A stretch of 64,000 bases of DNA, from assembly GCA_023417315.1 (NCBI GenBank), contig JAEZFW010000055.1, positions 186,001-250,000 on the forward strand, read 5' to 3'. Both the position numbers and the translations under genes were made by a program. Each line of letters opens with the position of its first letter. The first letter of the stretch is position 1. This stretch comes from Pseudomonadota bacterium (GTDB taxonomy: Bacteria; Pseudomonadota; Gammaproteobacteria; Steroidobacterales; Steroidobacteraceae). The notes below the pieces were generated by a model that saw only the letters and a program-made list of their open reading frames with translations, was not told the origin of the DNA and did no database searches. Shown in pieces: positions 17,446 through 26,663 of this stretch.

Positions 17446-18969
17446 ATGATCGCTGGAGGCGGGCTACTCAGGGAGACTGTGATCGAGCCCATGAGCGATC
17501 AGGAAGTAGCAGAGCAGCTGCGCGCGCGTGTCGAGGCCGAGCAGGTCAAGCTGATGTCGCAGTTCACGACATCGCCACTGTTCGGGAGCATCATCCTGGG
17601 TGCGATGCTAGCGTGGCTGTGCGCGGAGGAGCACGGAGCGTTCGCCACGTTGAGCTGGTATACGTTGCTGATGCTCGTGACGTTCGTCCGTTGGAGGGCG
17701 GTTCGCGCCTTTCTGTCGGAATCGCAACTCGATCTCGCGTCCGTGCGACGGTGGCGTCGAATCATGTTGTGCCTCGCTGCGGTCGCAGGTGCGGTGTGGT
17801 CGATGAGCGGCACGTTGTTGCTGCCGAGCGATCCACTTCGCGAAGTCCTCGTCGCCGTCTTCTTCATCGGCGCAACGGCGTCGGGGATGGGATCGCAGGC
17901 GCCCGTGCCGTATGCCTACGCGGCGCTCTTGATTCCATTCATGCTGCCCTTTGCGATCAATCAGATCCTGATGGGCTCGGAGCGCATCGTCCTGGGGTTG
18001 GCGCTGTTGCTTTATATTCCCGTCATGCTGGTCATCGCGCGCAGGCAAACGACATCGTTCGAACGGCAAATCCGTCTGGTGTTCGAGAACGAAGCACTGG
18101 TCGAAGAGTTGCGGCGCGAACGGGATCGCACGGCGAAGATCAACGAGGAGCTGCAGGGGCAAGTCGAAGAGCAGCGCACGGCGACGCGGCACATTCGGGC
18201 GCTGAATCGTAAGCTGCAGTCGCAGACGGCTGAGCTGCAGGCAGCGAACAAGGATCTCGAAGGGTTCTCGTACTCTGTTTCGCACGACCTAAGGGGTCCG
18301 TTGCGAGCGATCGATGGCTTCTCGAGCCTTCTGCAGGGACATCGCCAACTGCAGGAGAACGCCGAGGCTCAGCACTACTTCGCGCGCATCCGCGAGAACA
18401 TTGCCCGCATGTCTGCGCTGATCGATGACTTGCTGGCGTTCGCCCGCTGCGGCCGTGAAACGCTGCGCCGGCAGGACTTGAACATGGATGCGCTCGTGCG
18501 AGAAACGTTGCCGCAAGTGCTCGCGGTTCATGGGAACGCGCAGGTGGAAGCGATCGTGGAACCGCTGCCCGAAGCGCGAGGCGACCTCGCTCTGATGCGG
18601 CAAGTCTGGCTCAATCTCATCGACAACGCAGTGAAGTACTCGATGCGTGTGTCGCATCCACGTGTCCTCATCACGGGCCGCGAAGAGCACGACAAGGTGG
18701 TCTTCGAAATCTCCGACAATGGCGTGGGCTTCGATCCGCGGTATAGCGGGAAGCTGTTCTTGGTTTTCCAGCGTCTACATGGCGCGGAGTATCCCGGCAC
18801 AGGTGTGGGTCTCGCCATCGTGCAACGCATCGTTGCCAGGCATGGCGGCGATGTCTGGGCGCGCTCCACGCCGGGGCAGGGATCGACGTTCGGATTCTCC
18901 CTGCCTTTGCACGAGCTCATGGCGTCGGATGCGCAGGTGGAGGTCAAGACAAGCGACGTCGTCGAATAG
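17446..18969 (+). CDS. membrane sensor histidine kinase
   Basis: A 507-residue kinase. Five or six hydrophobic segments lie between about residues 45 and 200, with very short loops, forming an integral-membrane sensor. A coiled coil (about 205-272) leads into the HisKA domain with phospho-acceptor His280 in SYSVSHDLRGPLRAIDGF. The ATPase domain shows NLIDNAVKYS, DNGVGFDP and GTGVGLAIVQRIVARHGG, in the style of bacteriophytochrome-type kinases. No response regulator gene is adjacent, so the partner is elsewhere. The start is uncertain: GTG at 17479 or ATG at 17491 are alternatives. It precedes the galactonate genes on the same strand but a regulatory link is only a guess. Confidence 0.85.
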   Translation: MIAGGGLLRETVIEPMSDQEVAEQLRARVEAEQVKLMSQFTTSPLFGSIILGAMLAWLCAEEHGAFATLSWYTLLMLVTFVRWRAVRAFLSESQLDLASVRRWRRIMLCLAAVAGAVWSMSGTLLLPSDPLREVLVAVFFIGATASGMGSQAPVPYAYAALLIPFMLPFAINQILMGSERIVLGLALLLYIPVMLVIARRQTTSFERQIRLVFENEALVEELRRERDRTAKINEELQGQVEEQRTATRHIRALNRKLQSQTAELQAANKDLEGFSYSVSHDLRGPLRAIDGFSSLLQGHRQLQENAEAQHYFARIRENIARMSALIDDLLAFARCGRETLRRQDLNMDALVRETLPQVLAVHGNAQVEAIVEPLPEARGDLALMRQVWLNLIDNAVKYSMRVSHPRVLITGREEHDKVVFEISDNGVGFDPRYSGKLFLVFQRLHGAEYPGTGVGLAIVQRIVARHGGDVWARSTPGQGSTFGFSLPLHELMASDAQVEVKTSDVVE

Positions 18970-19028
18970 ACATCAAGGTCCTTCGAGTGTCACGCTTGGG
19001 CACTGGGTGTTCGAAAGGGAATGAGCGC

Positions 19029-19958
19029 TTGAGCGTCGCGAGCTTCATTGCAGGCGATTGGGGTACGAGCAACCTGCGCATGTTCTTGTGTGATGGACAG
19101 GGGAATCTACTCGAAAGCAGGAGCGGACCCGGAACCGTTCAAGCGCACGGACGATTCGCAAGCGTGTTCGATGAGCTGACGGCGGATTGGAGGGAACAAC
19201 GCGGCGCCCGGCAAGCCATTCTATGCGGCATGGTTGGATCGCGATTGGGATGGCGGGAGACACCTTATCTTGCAAGCCCCATCGACCCGGTGCAGCTTGT
19301 GAGCGCTTGCGTCAAACTGCGAGGTGGCGACATTCGCCTCGTTCCCGGAATTTCGTGCCGCAATCGATTGGGTGCGCCCGATCTCATGCGCGGCGAGGAG
19401 ACGCAGGTGCTCGGTGCGCTTCGACTCGACCCCGAGCTGCGCCGAGGTCGTCATCTGCTTTGCCTCCCGGGCACGCACACTAAGTGGGTCGTGCTTGAAG
19501 ACGGTGCGATAGCCGAGTTCCTGACCGTCCCAGCGGGTGAGCTGTTTGCGCTGATTAGCCAACACAGCGTGCTGGTCAATGACGATTCGAACAGTTGGGA
19601 CGACCGCGCGTTCGAACGCGGACTCGCAGAGTTCGCGCGCGATCCTCACGTGCAGGTCCTGCACAGACTTTTTCAATCTCGCAGTCGCTGGATGACGGGT
19701 GAGCTTGCCGCCGAGGCGACGCCTGCATTTCTATCCGGCCTGCTGATCGCGTGCGATATTCACGGGGCCCTCGATCTGCTTTTGCCGAATGACGCGCGCA
19801 TCGTGCAGGTGATTGCCTCGACGCGGCTAGCTGAGCTTTACGCGAAAGGCATCGCAGCGTTGCGGCGAGCGGCGCGGTGCTTCGATGGCGAAGCCGCTGC
19901 GCTCGCGGGTCTTGCGCATCTCCTTGCGCTCGCGACAATGAGGGATCATGCGCGCTGA
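19029..19958 (+). CDS. dgoK: 2-dehydro-3-deoxygalactonokinase
   Basis: A 309-residue sugar-acid kinase of the DgoK family, phosphorylating 2-keto-3-deoxygalactonate (KDGal) in the De Ley-Doudoroff galactonate pathway. The N-terminal phosphate-binding motif IAGDWGTSNLRMFLCD and the internal LPGTHTKWVVLEDG are typical. A TTG start at 19029 is chosen: it gives the family's usual short N-terminus and has AAGGGA 8 bases upstream, whereas the GTG at 18987 adds unmatched residues. The 3' end overlaps the aldolase gene by 11 bases, so the two are coupled. Confidence 0.88.
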   Translation: MSVASFIAGDWGTSNLRMFLCDGQGNLLESRSGPGTVQAHGRFASVFDELTADWREQRGARQAILCGMVGSRLGWRETPYLASPIDPVQLVSACVKLRGGDIRLVPGISCRNRLGAPDLMRGEETQVLGALRLDPELRRGRHLLCLPGTHTKWVVLEDGAIAEFLTVPAGELFALISQHSVLVNDDSNSWDDRAFERGLAEFARDPHVQVLHRLFQSRSRWMTGELAAEATPAFLSGLLIACDIHGALDLLLPNDARIVQVIASTRLAELYAKGIAALRRAARCFDGEAAALAGLAHLLALATMRDHAR

Positions 19959-20574
19959 TCTGCAAGCTCCTATCTCCATCGTTGCGATCTTGCGCGGCAT
20001 TGCTCCGGAGCAATGTGTCGAGGTGTCGGAGCTGCTCTATCGAGCAGGAATTAGGATCATCGAAGTGCCGCTCAACTCGCCCGAGCCTTTCGAGAGCATC
20101 CGCAGGCTGCGCGCATCGTTGAATCCTGACTGCATGGTCGGGGCCGGTACAGTCATGTCGACGCGGGAAGCGCACCTGGTGCGCGAGGCGGGCGGTCAAC
20201 TCATCGTGTCGCCCAATGTCGATGCCGAAGTGATTCGGTGTGGCTTACAGCTCGATCTCGAGGTGATGCCCGGTTTTGCAACCGCGACGGAAGCATTCCG
20301 GGCAATCCACACGGGCGCCAAATGGTTGAAGCTGTTTCCGGCCGCCACCTATGGGCCTCAGCATCTGAAGGCGCTCAAGGCAGTATTGCCGGAGCACGTG
20401 CGCGTCTTCCCAGTCGGTGGTATCGGAGCCTCGCAGATTGCATCATGGCTCGCAGTCGGTGCCGATGGTTTCGGGTTCGGCTCGGAGCTGTACTCCCCGA
20501 AATATGGACTGTCTGAGATCGAGCATCGAGCGCGTCAGGTTTCCGAGGCGCTGCGCAAAGCGCAGGAGCCGTGA
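19948..20574 (+). CDS. dgoA: 2-dehydro-3-deoxy-6-phosphogalactonate aldolase
   Basis: A 208-residue class I aldolase of the KDPG/KDPGal family, cleaving the phosphorylated sugar acid to pyruvate and glyceraldehyde 3-phosphate. The catalytic Glu39 is in RIIEVPLNSPEP and the Schiff-base Lys128 in KWLKLFPA; GAGTVM (65-70) and the phosphate-binding FPVGGIGA are present. Pairing with dgoK favours the galactonate rather than gluconate isomer. GAGGG precedes the ATG at 19948. No galactonate dehydratase (dgoD) or transporter is in the window, so the pathway is incomplete here. Confidence 0.9.
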   Translation: MRADLQAPISIVAILRGIAPEQCVEVSELLYRAGIRIIEVPLNSPEPFESIRRLRASLNPDCMVGAGTVMSTREAHLVREAGGQLIVSPNVDAEVIRCGLQLDLEVMPGFATATEAFRAIHTGAKWLKLFPAATYGPQHLKALKAVLPEHVRVFPVGGIGASQIASWLAVGADGFGFGSELYSPKYGLSEIEHRARQVSEALRKAQEP

Positions 20575-20667
20575 AGCGGACGCGCATGTGCGGCAGGCAG
20601 GCAAACGCGCGAGGAAGGGTTCATGCTCAGTCACATTAATAACGCATCAAGAAAGGAGTAGATATCG

Positions 20668-21354
20668 ATGTCACGCGGCGTGTTCGTTACAGCTCTGTTT
20701 CTCGCAGGCATGATCGGCCAGGCTCAGTCTCAGGATCTTGGAAGCGTCACGACGCACACCGCACTTCCGGGTATCACGTTCACTCGTGCACTGAATGGCG
20801 CAGAGAAGCACGTCGATATCGACGGAGATCGGCTGACCTTGCGCAGTCCTGCGAAGCGCGACAACTTCCGCGATCCGAACGGCAAGCTCTCGAACAATAC
20901 GGCACCGATGCTCTTGGCGGAGGTCGACAATCGAAAGCCGTTCACGTTTACGGCCAAGGTAACGCCGACGTTCTTGAGCACCTATGACGCGGGCACGCTC
21001 TATATCTGGGTGCGCGAGGATCTCTGGCTGAAGATGGCGATGGAGCGGGACGAGCGCGGGCGTACACGGCTCGTCACCGTGCGCACGACGGGAACCTCAG
21101 ACGACAACAATCACGACGTCGTCGCAGCAAAGAGCGTCCATATGAAGATCTCTTCTGATGCGACCACTGTGGGCTTCTACTATTCGCTCGACGGCAACGA
21201 GTGGCAGCTGATCAGGTTGTTCAGGAACGAGTATCCAGAAAAGATCTGGCTGGGAGTGAGCTCGCAATCGCCTTTGGGCGACGGCAACGCCTCCACGTTC
21301 GAGAACATCGCGCTGACGAAGACCAGCATCTCCGATTTTCGACTCGGAACCTGA
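20668..21354 (+). CDS. secreted DUF1349 protein
   Basis: A 228-residue protein with a signal peptide (1-22, cleavage near AQSQ) and a body matching DUF1349, a concanavalin A-like beta-sandwich: TLYIWVREDLWLKMAMERD, then VGFYYSLDGNEWQLIRLF and IWLGVSSQSPLGDG. Family members occur with carbohydrate-active enzymes and probably bind glycans; no catalytic residues can be assigned. A strong AGGAG 9 bases upstream fixes the ATG. It follows dgoA by 93 bases on the same strand, consistent with a sugar-catabolism locus. Confidence 0.8.
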   Translation: MSRGVFVTALFLAGMIGQAQSQDLGSVTTHTALPGITFTRALNGAEKHVDIDGDRLTLRSPAKRDNFRDPNGKLSNNTAPMLLAEVDNRKPFTFTAKVTPTFLSTYDAGTLYIWVREDLWLKMAMERDERGRTRLVTVRTTGTSDDNNHDVVAAKSVHMKISSDATTVGFYYSLDGNEWQLIRLFRNEYPEKIWLGVSSQSPLGDGNASTFENIALTKTSISDFRLGT

Positions 21355-21486
21355 GGCCTCCTTTTCAGCGGATCCCAACCGTAGCAAAATGCGAATCGGC
21401 GCTGACGACGGAATAAGAAGCTAGAACGAAGGGTCGAGTGGAAGCGGGGTTCAGGCGATGGACTCACACTCGACGGAGGGGACTTC

Positions 21487-23508
21487 ATGCGCACTGCCTG
21501 GGTCGTATTGTTTGTAATCTCTTGGTTCGCCGCACAGATCCAAGCGGCGCCCCCTCCAGCGGAAGCCTACGGGCGCCTGCCCGCCATCGGATCGGCCGCG
21601 CTGTCACCTGACGGCAAGCGCCTCGCATTGTCCATTGGCTACGAATACCAACCTGCCGAGCCGGACAAGGAGCTGACGGCATTCCAGATCATCAATATCG
21701 ACACCGGTGCGGTGGAGCACACGCTCGCGCCCCCGGAGCGCAACACGTTGCGTGGTGTGGGTTGGGCAGATGAGGGGCGCGCGTTCTATCACATCAGCGC
21801 ACCCGGCCGCGCCACTGATGGATATCCAGCATCCTGGCCCATCATGATTCGCGGTCCGCGCGTCGAGTATTGGCGAACGGGAATGTTTGCGCTCGAGAGC
21901 GGATCGACGGTCCTGTTGATGAACGAGGCGGAGCATCGTCCGAACATCTCGCTCAGCAATCTGCAAGTGCCTATCGAAGGAGATGCCGGATTTGGGCGCA
22001 TGGTCGCATGGGGCGGATTGGCCGTCTTGAACTCGGTGCCGCACCTCACGCTCTATCGTGTCAATCTCGACAGCGGCAAGGCGGCGCCGCTCGAGGCCGG
22101 CAACGCTCGCACTCGCGGTTATCTGCTCGATGAGCGCGGCCAAGTTGCGGCACGTGTCGATATCAACGAGCGTAGCGATAAGTGGCGTCTATTCGTTTAC
22201 GAGAACGGTCGGGATCGCTTACTGCTGGAGCAAGTATCGGATATGGGGATGCCGCTGCGCCTGCACGGACTGCTTCCCGACGGCAGAATCGCGGCAGTCA
22301 ATCCGCACGAGGATGGCGAGCTCGACACGTTGCTCGCGATCGATCCGAAGACGGGTACGTCCGAGCCGTTGCACAGTACGGGTGGTAGCGATGTCGGCAC
22401 GATCGACGATCCTTGGCTGCATCGTGTGGTCGGTCTTTCCTGGCTCGACGACCTGCCGAAACAGAAGTTCTTCGACGACCAACTCCAATCCGCGCTCGAT
22501 GGCGTGCAGTCGTACTTCGATGGGGGATACGCGACCATTCGTTCCTGGTCGCGCGATCGTGCGCGCATCCTCATCTTCGGCGAGCGTGCGGATGATGCAG
22601 GCGCCTATTACATCTACGAGCCCGCAACCAAACATCTTCGGCTTGCCGGCAAGCGGTATCCGGCGCTCAGCAGTCCAGAACACCTCGGTGTGCGGCAGGC
22701 GATCAAGTATCGCGCACGGGACGGCACAAGAATCCCGGCGTATCTGACGCTTCCTGCGGGCGTGGAGCCCCGTAATCTGCCGCTCGTTCTGCTAGTGCAT
22801 GGTGGGCCCCATGCTCGAGACGATTTCACATTCGATTGGTGGGCGAGCTTTCTTGCCTCGCGTGGATACGCGGTGCTGCAAGCGAATTTCCGCGGCTCCA
22901 CGGGCTATGGCTACGAGTGGTTCGATGCAGGACGCCGCAAGTGGGGCGACGGCGTCATTCAAACGGACGTTGAAGACGGTGCGCTCGCGCTCGTCAAGGG
23001 CAGTTTTGTGGATCCTGCACGCGTGTGCATCATGGGCGGCTCGTACGGTGGGTACGCTGCGTTGGCTGGTGCGACGCTCACACCTGAGCGATACGCGTGC
23101 GCCGTCAGCGTGAACGGGGTGAGCGATCCCGTTCTCATGCTGAGCATGTCGGAGCGCGGTCAACATGGGAAGAAGAGTATGGTTGCCGAGTGGTGGCGGC
23201 GTTCGATGGGCGAAGACATGAAGCACCTGCGCGCCGTATCGCCCGTGAGACTCGCTGGGCAAGTGCGTGCGCCGATTCTTCTGCTGCACGGTGTGGACGA
23301 TTCAGTGGTGCCGATCGAGCAATCGCGGTCGATGGACGCCTCTTTGCGCCGCGCGAACAAGACGGTGCGGTACATCGAATTGCGCGGAGACGACCATTGG
23401 CTGTCCTCTGCCTCGACGCGGACGCAGATGCTCCGTGAGCTCGAGACGTTCCTTGCGGAGCATCTTGGTGGCGCGAAGTTAGAGGGAACGCGGTCAAAGG
23501 TGTGGTGA
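21487..23508 (+). CDS. exported S9 family (prolyl oligopeptidase-type) peptidase
   Basis: A 673-residue serine peptidase with a signal peptide (1-20). The N-terminal half is a WD/propeller-like domain; the C-terminal hydrolase domain begins near 400 and holds the triad: Ser519 in GGSYGGYAAL, Asp605 in HGVDDSVVP and His637 in DDHWL. These mark the dipeptidyl-peptidase/acylaminoacyl-peptidase branch of S9, which cleaves short peptides, here in the periplasm. GGAGGGG precedes the ATG. It is an independent unit between the DUF1349 gene and a small secreted protein. Confidence 0.9.
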   Translation: MRTAWVVLFVISWFAAQIQAAPPPAEAYGRLPAIGSAALSPDGKRLALSIGYEYQPAEPDKELTAFQIINIDTGAVEHTLAPPERNTLRGVGWADEGRAFYHISAPGRATDGYPASWPIMIRGPRVEYWRTGMFALESGSTVLLMNEAEHRPNISLSNLQVPIEGDAGFGRMVAWGGLAVLNSVPHLTLYRVNLDSGKAAPLEAGNARTRGYLLDERGQVAARVDINERSDKWRLFVYENGRDRLLLEQVSDMGMPLRLHGLLPDGRIAAVNPHEDGELDTLLAIDPKTGTSEPLHSTGGSDVGTIDDPWLHRVVGLSWLDDLPKQKFFDDQLQSALDGVQSYFDGGYATIRSWSRDRARILIFGERADDAGAYYIYEPATKHLRLAGKRYPALSSPEHLGVRQAIKYRARDGTRIPAYLTLPAGVEPRNLPLVLLVHGGPHARDDFTFDWWASFLASRGYAVLQANFRGSTGYGYEWFDAGRRKWGDGVIQTDVEDGALALVKGSFVDPARVCIMGGSYGGYAALAGATLTPERYACAVSVNGVSDPVLMLSMSERGQHGKKSMVAEWWRRSMGEDMKHLRAVSPVRLAGQVRAPILLLHGVDDSVVPIEQSRSMDASLRRANKTVRYIELRGDDHWLSSASTRTQMLRELETFLAEHLGGAKLEGTRSKVW

Positions 23509-23628
23509 TCCTTAACACCAGTCGGTGCGTTAAAACCCATCCGCCGCCTCGGAGCCGTCGAGAGTGACGCGCGCAAGTGCCGCTCGGGCGCGCTACAGTA
23601 TGACTCCGCTGCTACGGAGTGTGCTGTC

Positions 23629-24150
23629 ATGATCTCGTTCATTCGGTGCCTCGGTCTCGTTGCATTGGGATTCCTGTGTGCGGCGCACGAACGAGCATAT
23701 GGACAGGAGCCCTCCGTGGCCGGGGTGTACACGCTCGCCTCCGGAAGCCAGGCGGATATCGAAGCCGCAATCGAATCTGCGATCGAGAAGATGAGTTTTA
23801 TCAAGCGTCCGATCGCGCGCGGTCGTCTGAAGAAGACGAACTCCGCTTACGGACGCATTGCCATCTCCAGATCCAGCTCGCAGATCGAGGTTCAGTTCGA
23901 TCAGCGCGCACCGGTCCGAATGCCGGCGGATGGCACTGCGATCAAGTGGACGCGTGAGGACGGTGAAGTGTTCGACGTCTCGGCCGACTGGCAGGCCTCT
24001 TCGCTCGTACAGATGTTCAAAGCTGAGGACGGGGAGCGTGTGAATACATATCGACTCGATGCCGCTGACCGACTGGCATTGCAGGTGAGTGTCAGCAGTG
24101 CACAGCTGCCGGCACCAGTCACGTACACGCTTATCTATCGACGGGAGTAG
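23629..24150 (+). CDS. small secreted protein, function unknown
   Basis: A 173-residue protein with a signal peptide (hydrophobic residues 5-22, cleavage near AYGQ) and a mixed alpha/beta body without recognised motifs. Repeated IEAAIESAIEKM suggests an amphipathic helix, followed by several beta strands (QIEVQFDQ, VTYTLIYRRE). No cysteine in the mature part. I do not recognise the family. It starts 120 bases after the S9 peptidase and converges on the ApbE gene. Coding is supported by the signal peptide and codon pattern. Confidence 0.65.
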   Translation: MISFIRCLGLVALGFLCAAHERAYGQEPSVAGVYTLASGSQADIEAAIESAIEKMSFIKRPIARGRLKKTNSAYGRIAISRSSSQIEVQFDQRAPVRMPADGTAIKWTREDGEVFDVSADWQASSLVQMFKAEDGERVNTYRLDAADRLALQVSVSSAQLPAPVTYTLIYRRE

Positions 24151-24319
24151 CCGGTTGTCATCCGAGAGGAGACGGCACAGGAATGAGCGCCTCGTACTGC
24201 AGCTGCGAGCGCAGTTCGGACGTCGGATCGTGACAGTTCAACGTGAAGGTCGAGGTGACGCGAACCCAGGCTGATGAAGACCATGACGAGCGACCGCAAA
24301 CTGATGTGTGCCGCTTTCT

Positions 24320-25318
24320 TCAGTCCAGGTACTGTCGCGTTCCGGGCGACAGATGATCGATGAGGGTTCCACCGCTGCGTTGACTGAAGATGGCTGCGAT
24401 GTGGTGAACTCGCGCGAACCTCATTCCTTCCTCCAAGCCGAGGATATGGAGTGCCGTCGCAAGCGCGTCCGCATGCATGCATTCGCGGGCGAGGACAGTA
24501 ACGGAGGCGAGATCGTTGTCCACGGGCCACCCCGTGCGCGGGTCGATCGCGTGTGAATAGCGTCGACCCTCCACTTCGAGGAATCGCCGATAGTCGCCTG
24601 ATGTTGCGACGGAGAGATCATGGAGCGCAACGAGAGCTCTGTGCTCTGAGTGCAAAGCGGGGGACTCGATCTCCACCCACCATGGCGAGCCATCGGGTTT
24701 GCACCCCGCGCCGCGTAACTCACCGCCGATCTCGACGAGATGATCGCCGATGCCATTTGCTTCGAGCGCGCGTGCGACTTGGTCGACTGCGAATCCTTTC
24801 GCAATGGAAGACAGCTCGATCTCGAGGCTTCCGGGCTGATGCATCCGCCGCTCCGCATGCGAGATTCGGAGGCGTTGCCATCCTGCGCAAGCGAGGGCCT
24901 CGCGGATCTCCGGTGAGCTCGGTGGCCTCGTGCGCGGACCCGTGGGACCAAAACCCCACGCGTTGATGAGGCCGCCAATCGTGGGGTCGTAAGCACCCTG
25001 AGTTGCTTTCGAAAGCCATGCCGCATAGCTCAGCACTTCGAGGGACTCTCGCGGCAGGGTGTGCCACGTTTCCGGCTCAGCGCGATTGAACCGGCTCAAG
25101 AAAGAGCTCGGCTCCCACGTGCTCATCTGCTCGATCACCTCGAGCAGCGCGGCCTCGACGAGCGCCTGCAGGCCGCAGGCGCGGTCGATCAGAACCGCTT
25201 GCACCCTCCATGTCGTGCCCATGGATGCGCCTTTGAGGACGGACAGCTCGCCTTCGCACGGCGCACAAAGCAATCGTGACGACAGAATCGGCGGCACGAA
25301 GACGCGGTTGAGCTGCAT
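24320..25318 (-). CDS. apbE: FAD:protein FMN transferase (ApbE family)
   Basis: A 332-residue flavin transferase that attaches FMN from FAD through a phosphoester to a Thr or Ser in target proteins. Family motifs are clear: SMGTTW, MSTWEPSSFLSRFNR, YDPTIGGLINAWGFG, EIGGELRGAG, HAIDPRTGWPVDNDLASVTV and HADALATAL. The N-terminus lacks a strong signal peptide or lipobox, unusual for an enzyme that normally acts outside the cytoplasm; an alternative start or non-classical location is possible. It starts 5 bases after the DUF4198 stop as the last gene of the iron operon, whose DUF2271 protein carries a flavinylation motif. Confidence 0.9.
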   Translation of the reverse strand: MQLNRVFVPPILSSRLLCAPCEGELSVLKGASMGTTWRVQAVLIDRACGLQALVEAALLEVIEQMSTWEPSSFLSRFNRAEPETWHTLPRESLEVLSYAAWLSKATQGAYDPTIGGLINAWGFGPTGPRTRPPSSPEIREALACAGWQRLRISHAERRMHQPGSLEIELSSIAKGFAVDQVARALEANGIGDHLVEIGGELRGAGCKPDGSPWWVEIESPALHSEHRALVALHDLSVATSGDYRRFLEVEGRRYSHAIDPRTGWPVDNDLASVTVLARECMHADALATALHILGLEEGMRFARVHHIAAIFSQRSGGTLIDHLSPGTRQYLD

Positions 25319-25323
25319 CGGTG

Positions 25324-26127
25324 TCAGGGAGCCATGACCTCGAGCGTGGCGGCGTAGCTGAGGCGGCGTTCGCTCGCCTGCTGCAACTGCGTGCGATTGT
25401 CTTGCGTGCTGACATTGATCCAGTACATACCGGCTTCAGGCCACGTGACCTCGAACTGACCGGCTGCATCCGTCGCGACCTTCAGCTCGCCGAGATTGTC
25501 ACGGTAACGAATTCCGCCGGAGATAATCGTCACTTCCAAGCCACTCGCGGGCTTGCCATCCAGGAACAACTGGAAGCGTGCGGGCTCCTCAGCGAATAGA
25601 TCGTTGGGATGTGTGAGCGGAACGAGCTCGAGTCCGCTGCCTACTGCGGCGATGTCAGTGGGTTTGCCTGCCGTGACGAAAGTCTCCACTCGTCCATGAG
25701 TCTCGAACACCTTGAGCTCTTCGGCATTAGCGGGCACCTGCTTCGCGAAATCTTCGGCGCGTCCTCGCCAACGCTTCACTTCGCCCTTCTGCGTATACGT
25801 GGCCATCACACCGGAATTGAGCACGGCGATGCGATACGTTCCCGGTTCGCCGAGCTGAGCGTCGAACGTACTGCGAAATTTTCCCGTGCTCGCGTTCTGC
25901 GGCGACAAGGCCGCACCGCTCGGTCCCTTGATGCTCAAGTTGTCGAGGCGCAGCGGCACGTGATTGAAGTAAAACAACTCATTCGAGACGGCGGCGTCCA
26001 CGGTCACCCAGTCGCCCGGCGCAGACAGGACGGTGGCAGACGGCAGCAGCCACAACCGATGCGCATGTGCGCTCGTGGATCCGAGCGTGCCAAGCGCGAC
26101 GCAGACGAAGCCAAGCAGACGATACAT
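25324..26127 (-). CDS. periplasmic DUF4198 protein
   Basis: A 267-residue protein with a signal peptide ending at AHA, followed by HRLWLLPSATVLSAPGDWVTVD, the characteristic N-terminus of DUF4198 (nickel/cobalt- or metal-uptake-associated beta-sandwich). The C-terminal region is an Ig-like domain (ASGLEVTIISGGIRYRD, AGQFEVTWPEAGMYWINV). The start is the ATG at 26127, because GAGGAG lies 6 bases upstream and the two codons preceding overlap little with the DUF2271 gene. It probably works with the flavinylated DUF2271 partner at the periplasmic face during iron handling. Confidence 0.85.
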   Translation of the reverse strand: MYRLLGFVCVALGTLGSTSAHAHRLWLLPSATVLSAPGDWVTVDAAVSNELFYFNHVPLRLDNLSIKGPSGAALSPQNASTGKFRSTFDAQLGEPGTYRIAVLNSGVMATYTQKGEVKRWRGRAEDFAKQVPANAEELKVFETHGRVETFVTAGKPTDIAAVGSGLELVPLTHPNDLFAEEPARFQLFLDGKPASGLEVTIISGGIRYRDNLGELKVATDAAGQFEVTWPEAGMYWINVSTQDNRTQLQQASERRLSYAATLEVMAP

Positions 26128-26144
26128 TCGTTTCTCCTCGAACA

Positions 26145-26657
26145 TCACGGTTTCACCTCGACAGTCACGGCGCCGAGCTCGTGCTTGCCCTGCGCCTCTA
26201 ATCGCTGCGCTCCGCGGGCGGGCCAGCTGAAGGGAATCTCGATGAGCTCGCGGCCGCCGACCTCGCGAGCTGCCTCGACCATGAGTCGATACTCGCCGGC
26301 CGCAAGCTTCGCGATAGCGGGTTGCTTATCGGAGAAGGTGAGCTCGTGGCTGCCCGGTGCGCGAGTTGCGCCGCTGATTCCGTCGGCAGGCAGCTGCAGA
26401 TCGCGGCCGATGCGCCGCCACCACGAGCGCACGTCCTTCAGCCACTTCGCACCCTCATGATCCTTCAGGTTCACGTCATACCAAACATCGAGATGAGCGG
26501 CGACGGAGCGATCGGGGCGCTCGATCCACACAGCGACGTAGGGGCGGTGATACTCCGCCACGTTCAAGCGTGGCACTTCGATACTGACGTTGAGATCGGC
26601 TGCGGTAGTCGTACCGGTCAGCAATGCGCAGGCGGTGAGCGATAATTTCTTGTGCAT
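26145..26657 (-). CDS. DUF2271 protein with flavinylation motif
   Basis: A 170-residue exported protein (signal peptide 1-20) of DUF2271. It contains a run of beta strands (YVAVWIERPDRSVAAHLDVW) and the sequence DGISGAT at residues 92-98, followed by RAPG. This fits the ApbE target motif Dxx(S/T)GAT seen in NqrC and RnfG, making Thr98 a probable site of covalent FMN attachment. With ApbE in the same operon it is the likely electron carrier of the cluster. It lies 6 bases after the PepSY gene and 17 bases before the DUF4198 start. Confidence 0.85.
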   Translation of the reverse strand: MHKKLSLTACALLTGTTTAADLNVSIEVPRLNVAEYHRPYVAVWIERPDRSVAAHLDVWYDVNLKDHEGAKWLKDVRSWWRRIGRDLQLPADGISGATRAPGSHELTFSDKQPAIAKLAAGEYRLMVEAAREVGGRELIEIPFSWPARGAQRLEAQGKHELGAVTVEVKP

Positions 26658-26663
26658 GATGAC

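Noticed and set aside
17271..18212. 313-codon plus-strand frame overlapping the histidine kinase
   Set aside because: Out of frame with the kinase, no motifs, Arg/Ser/Gly-rich as expected from a shifted frame.
25609..26460. 283-codon plus-strand frame across the DUF4198/DUF2271 genes
   Set aside because: Antisense to two recognised genes; no recognisable motif or ribosome-binding site.
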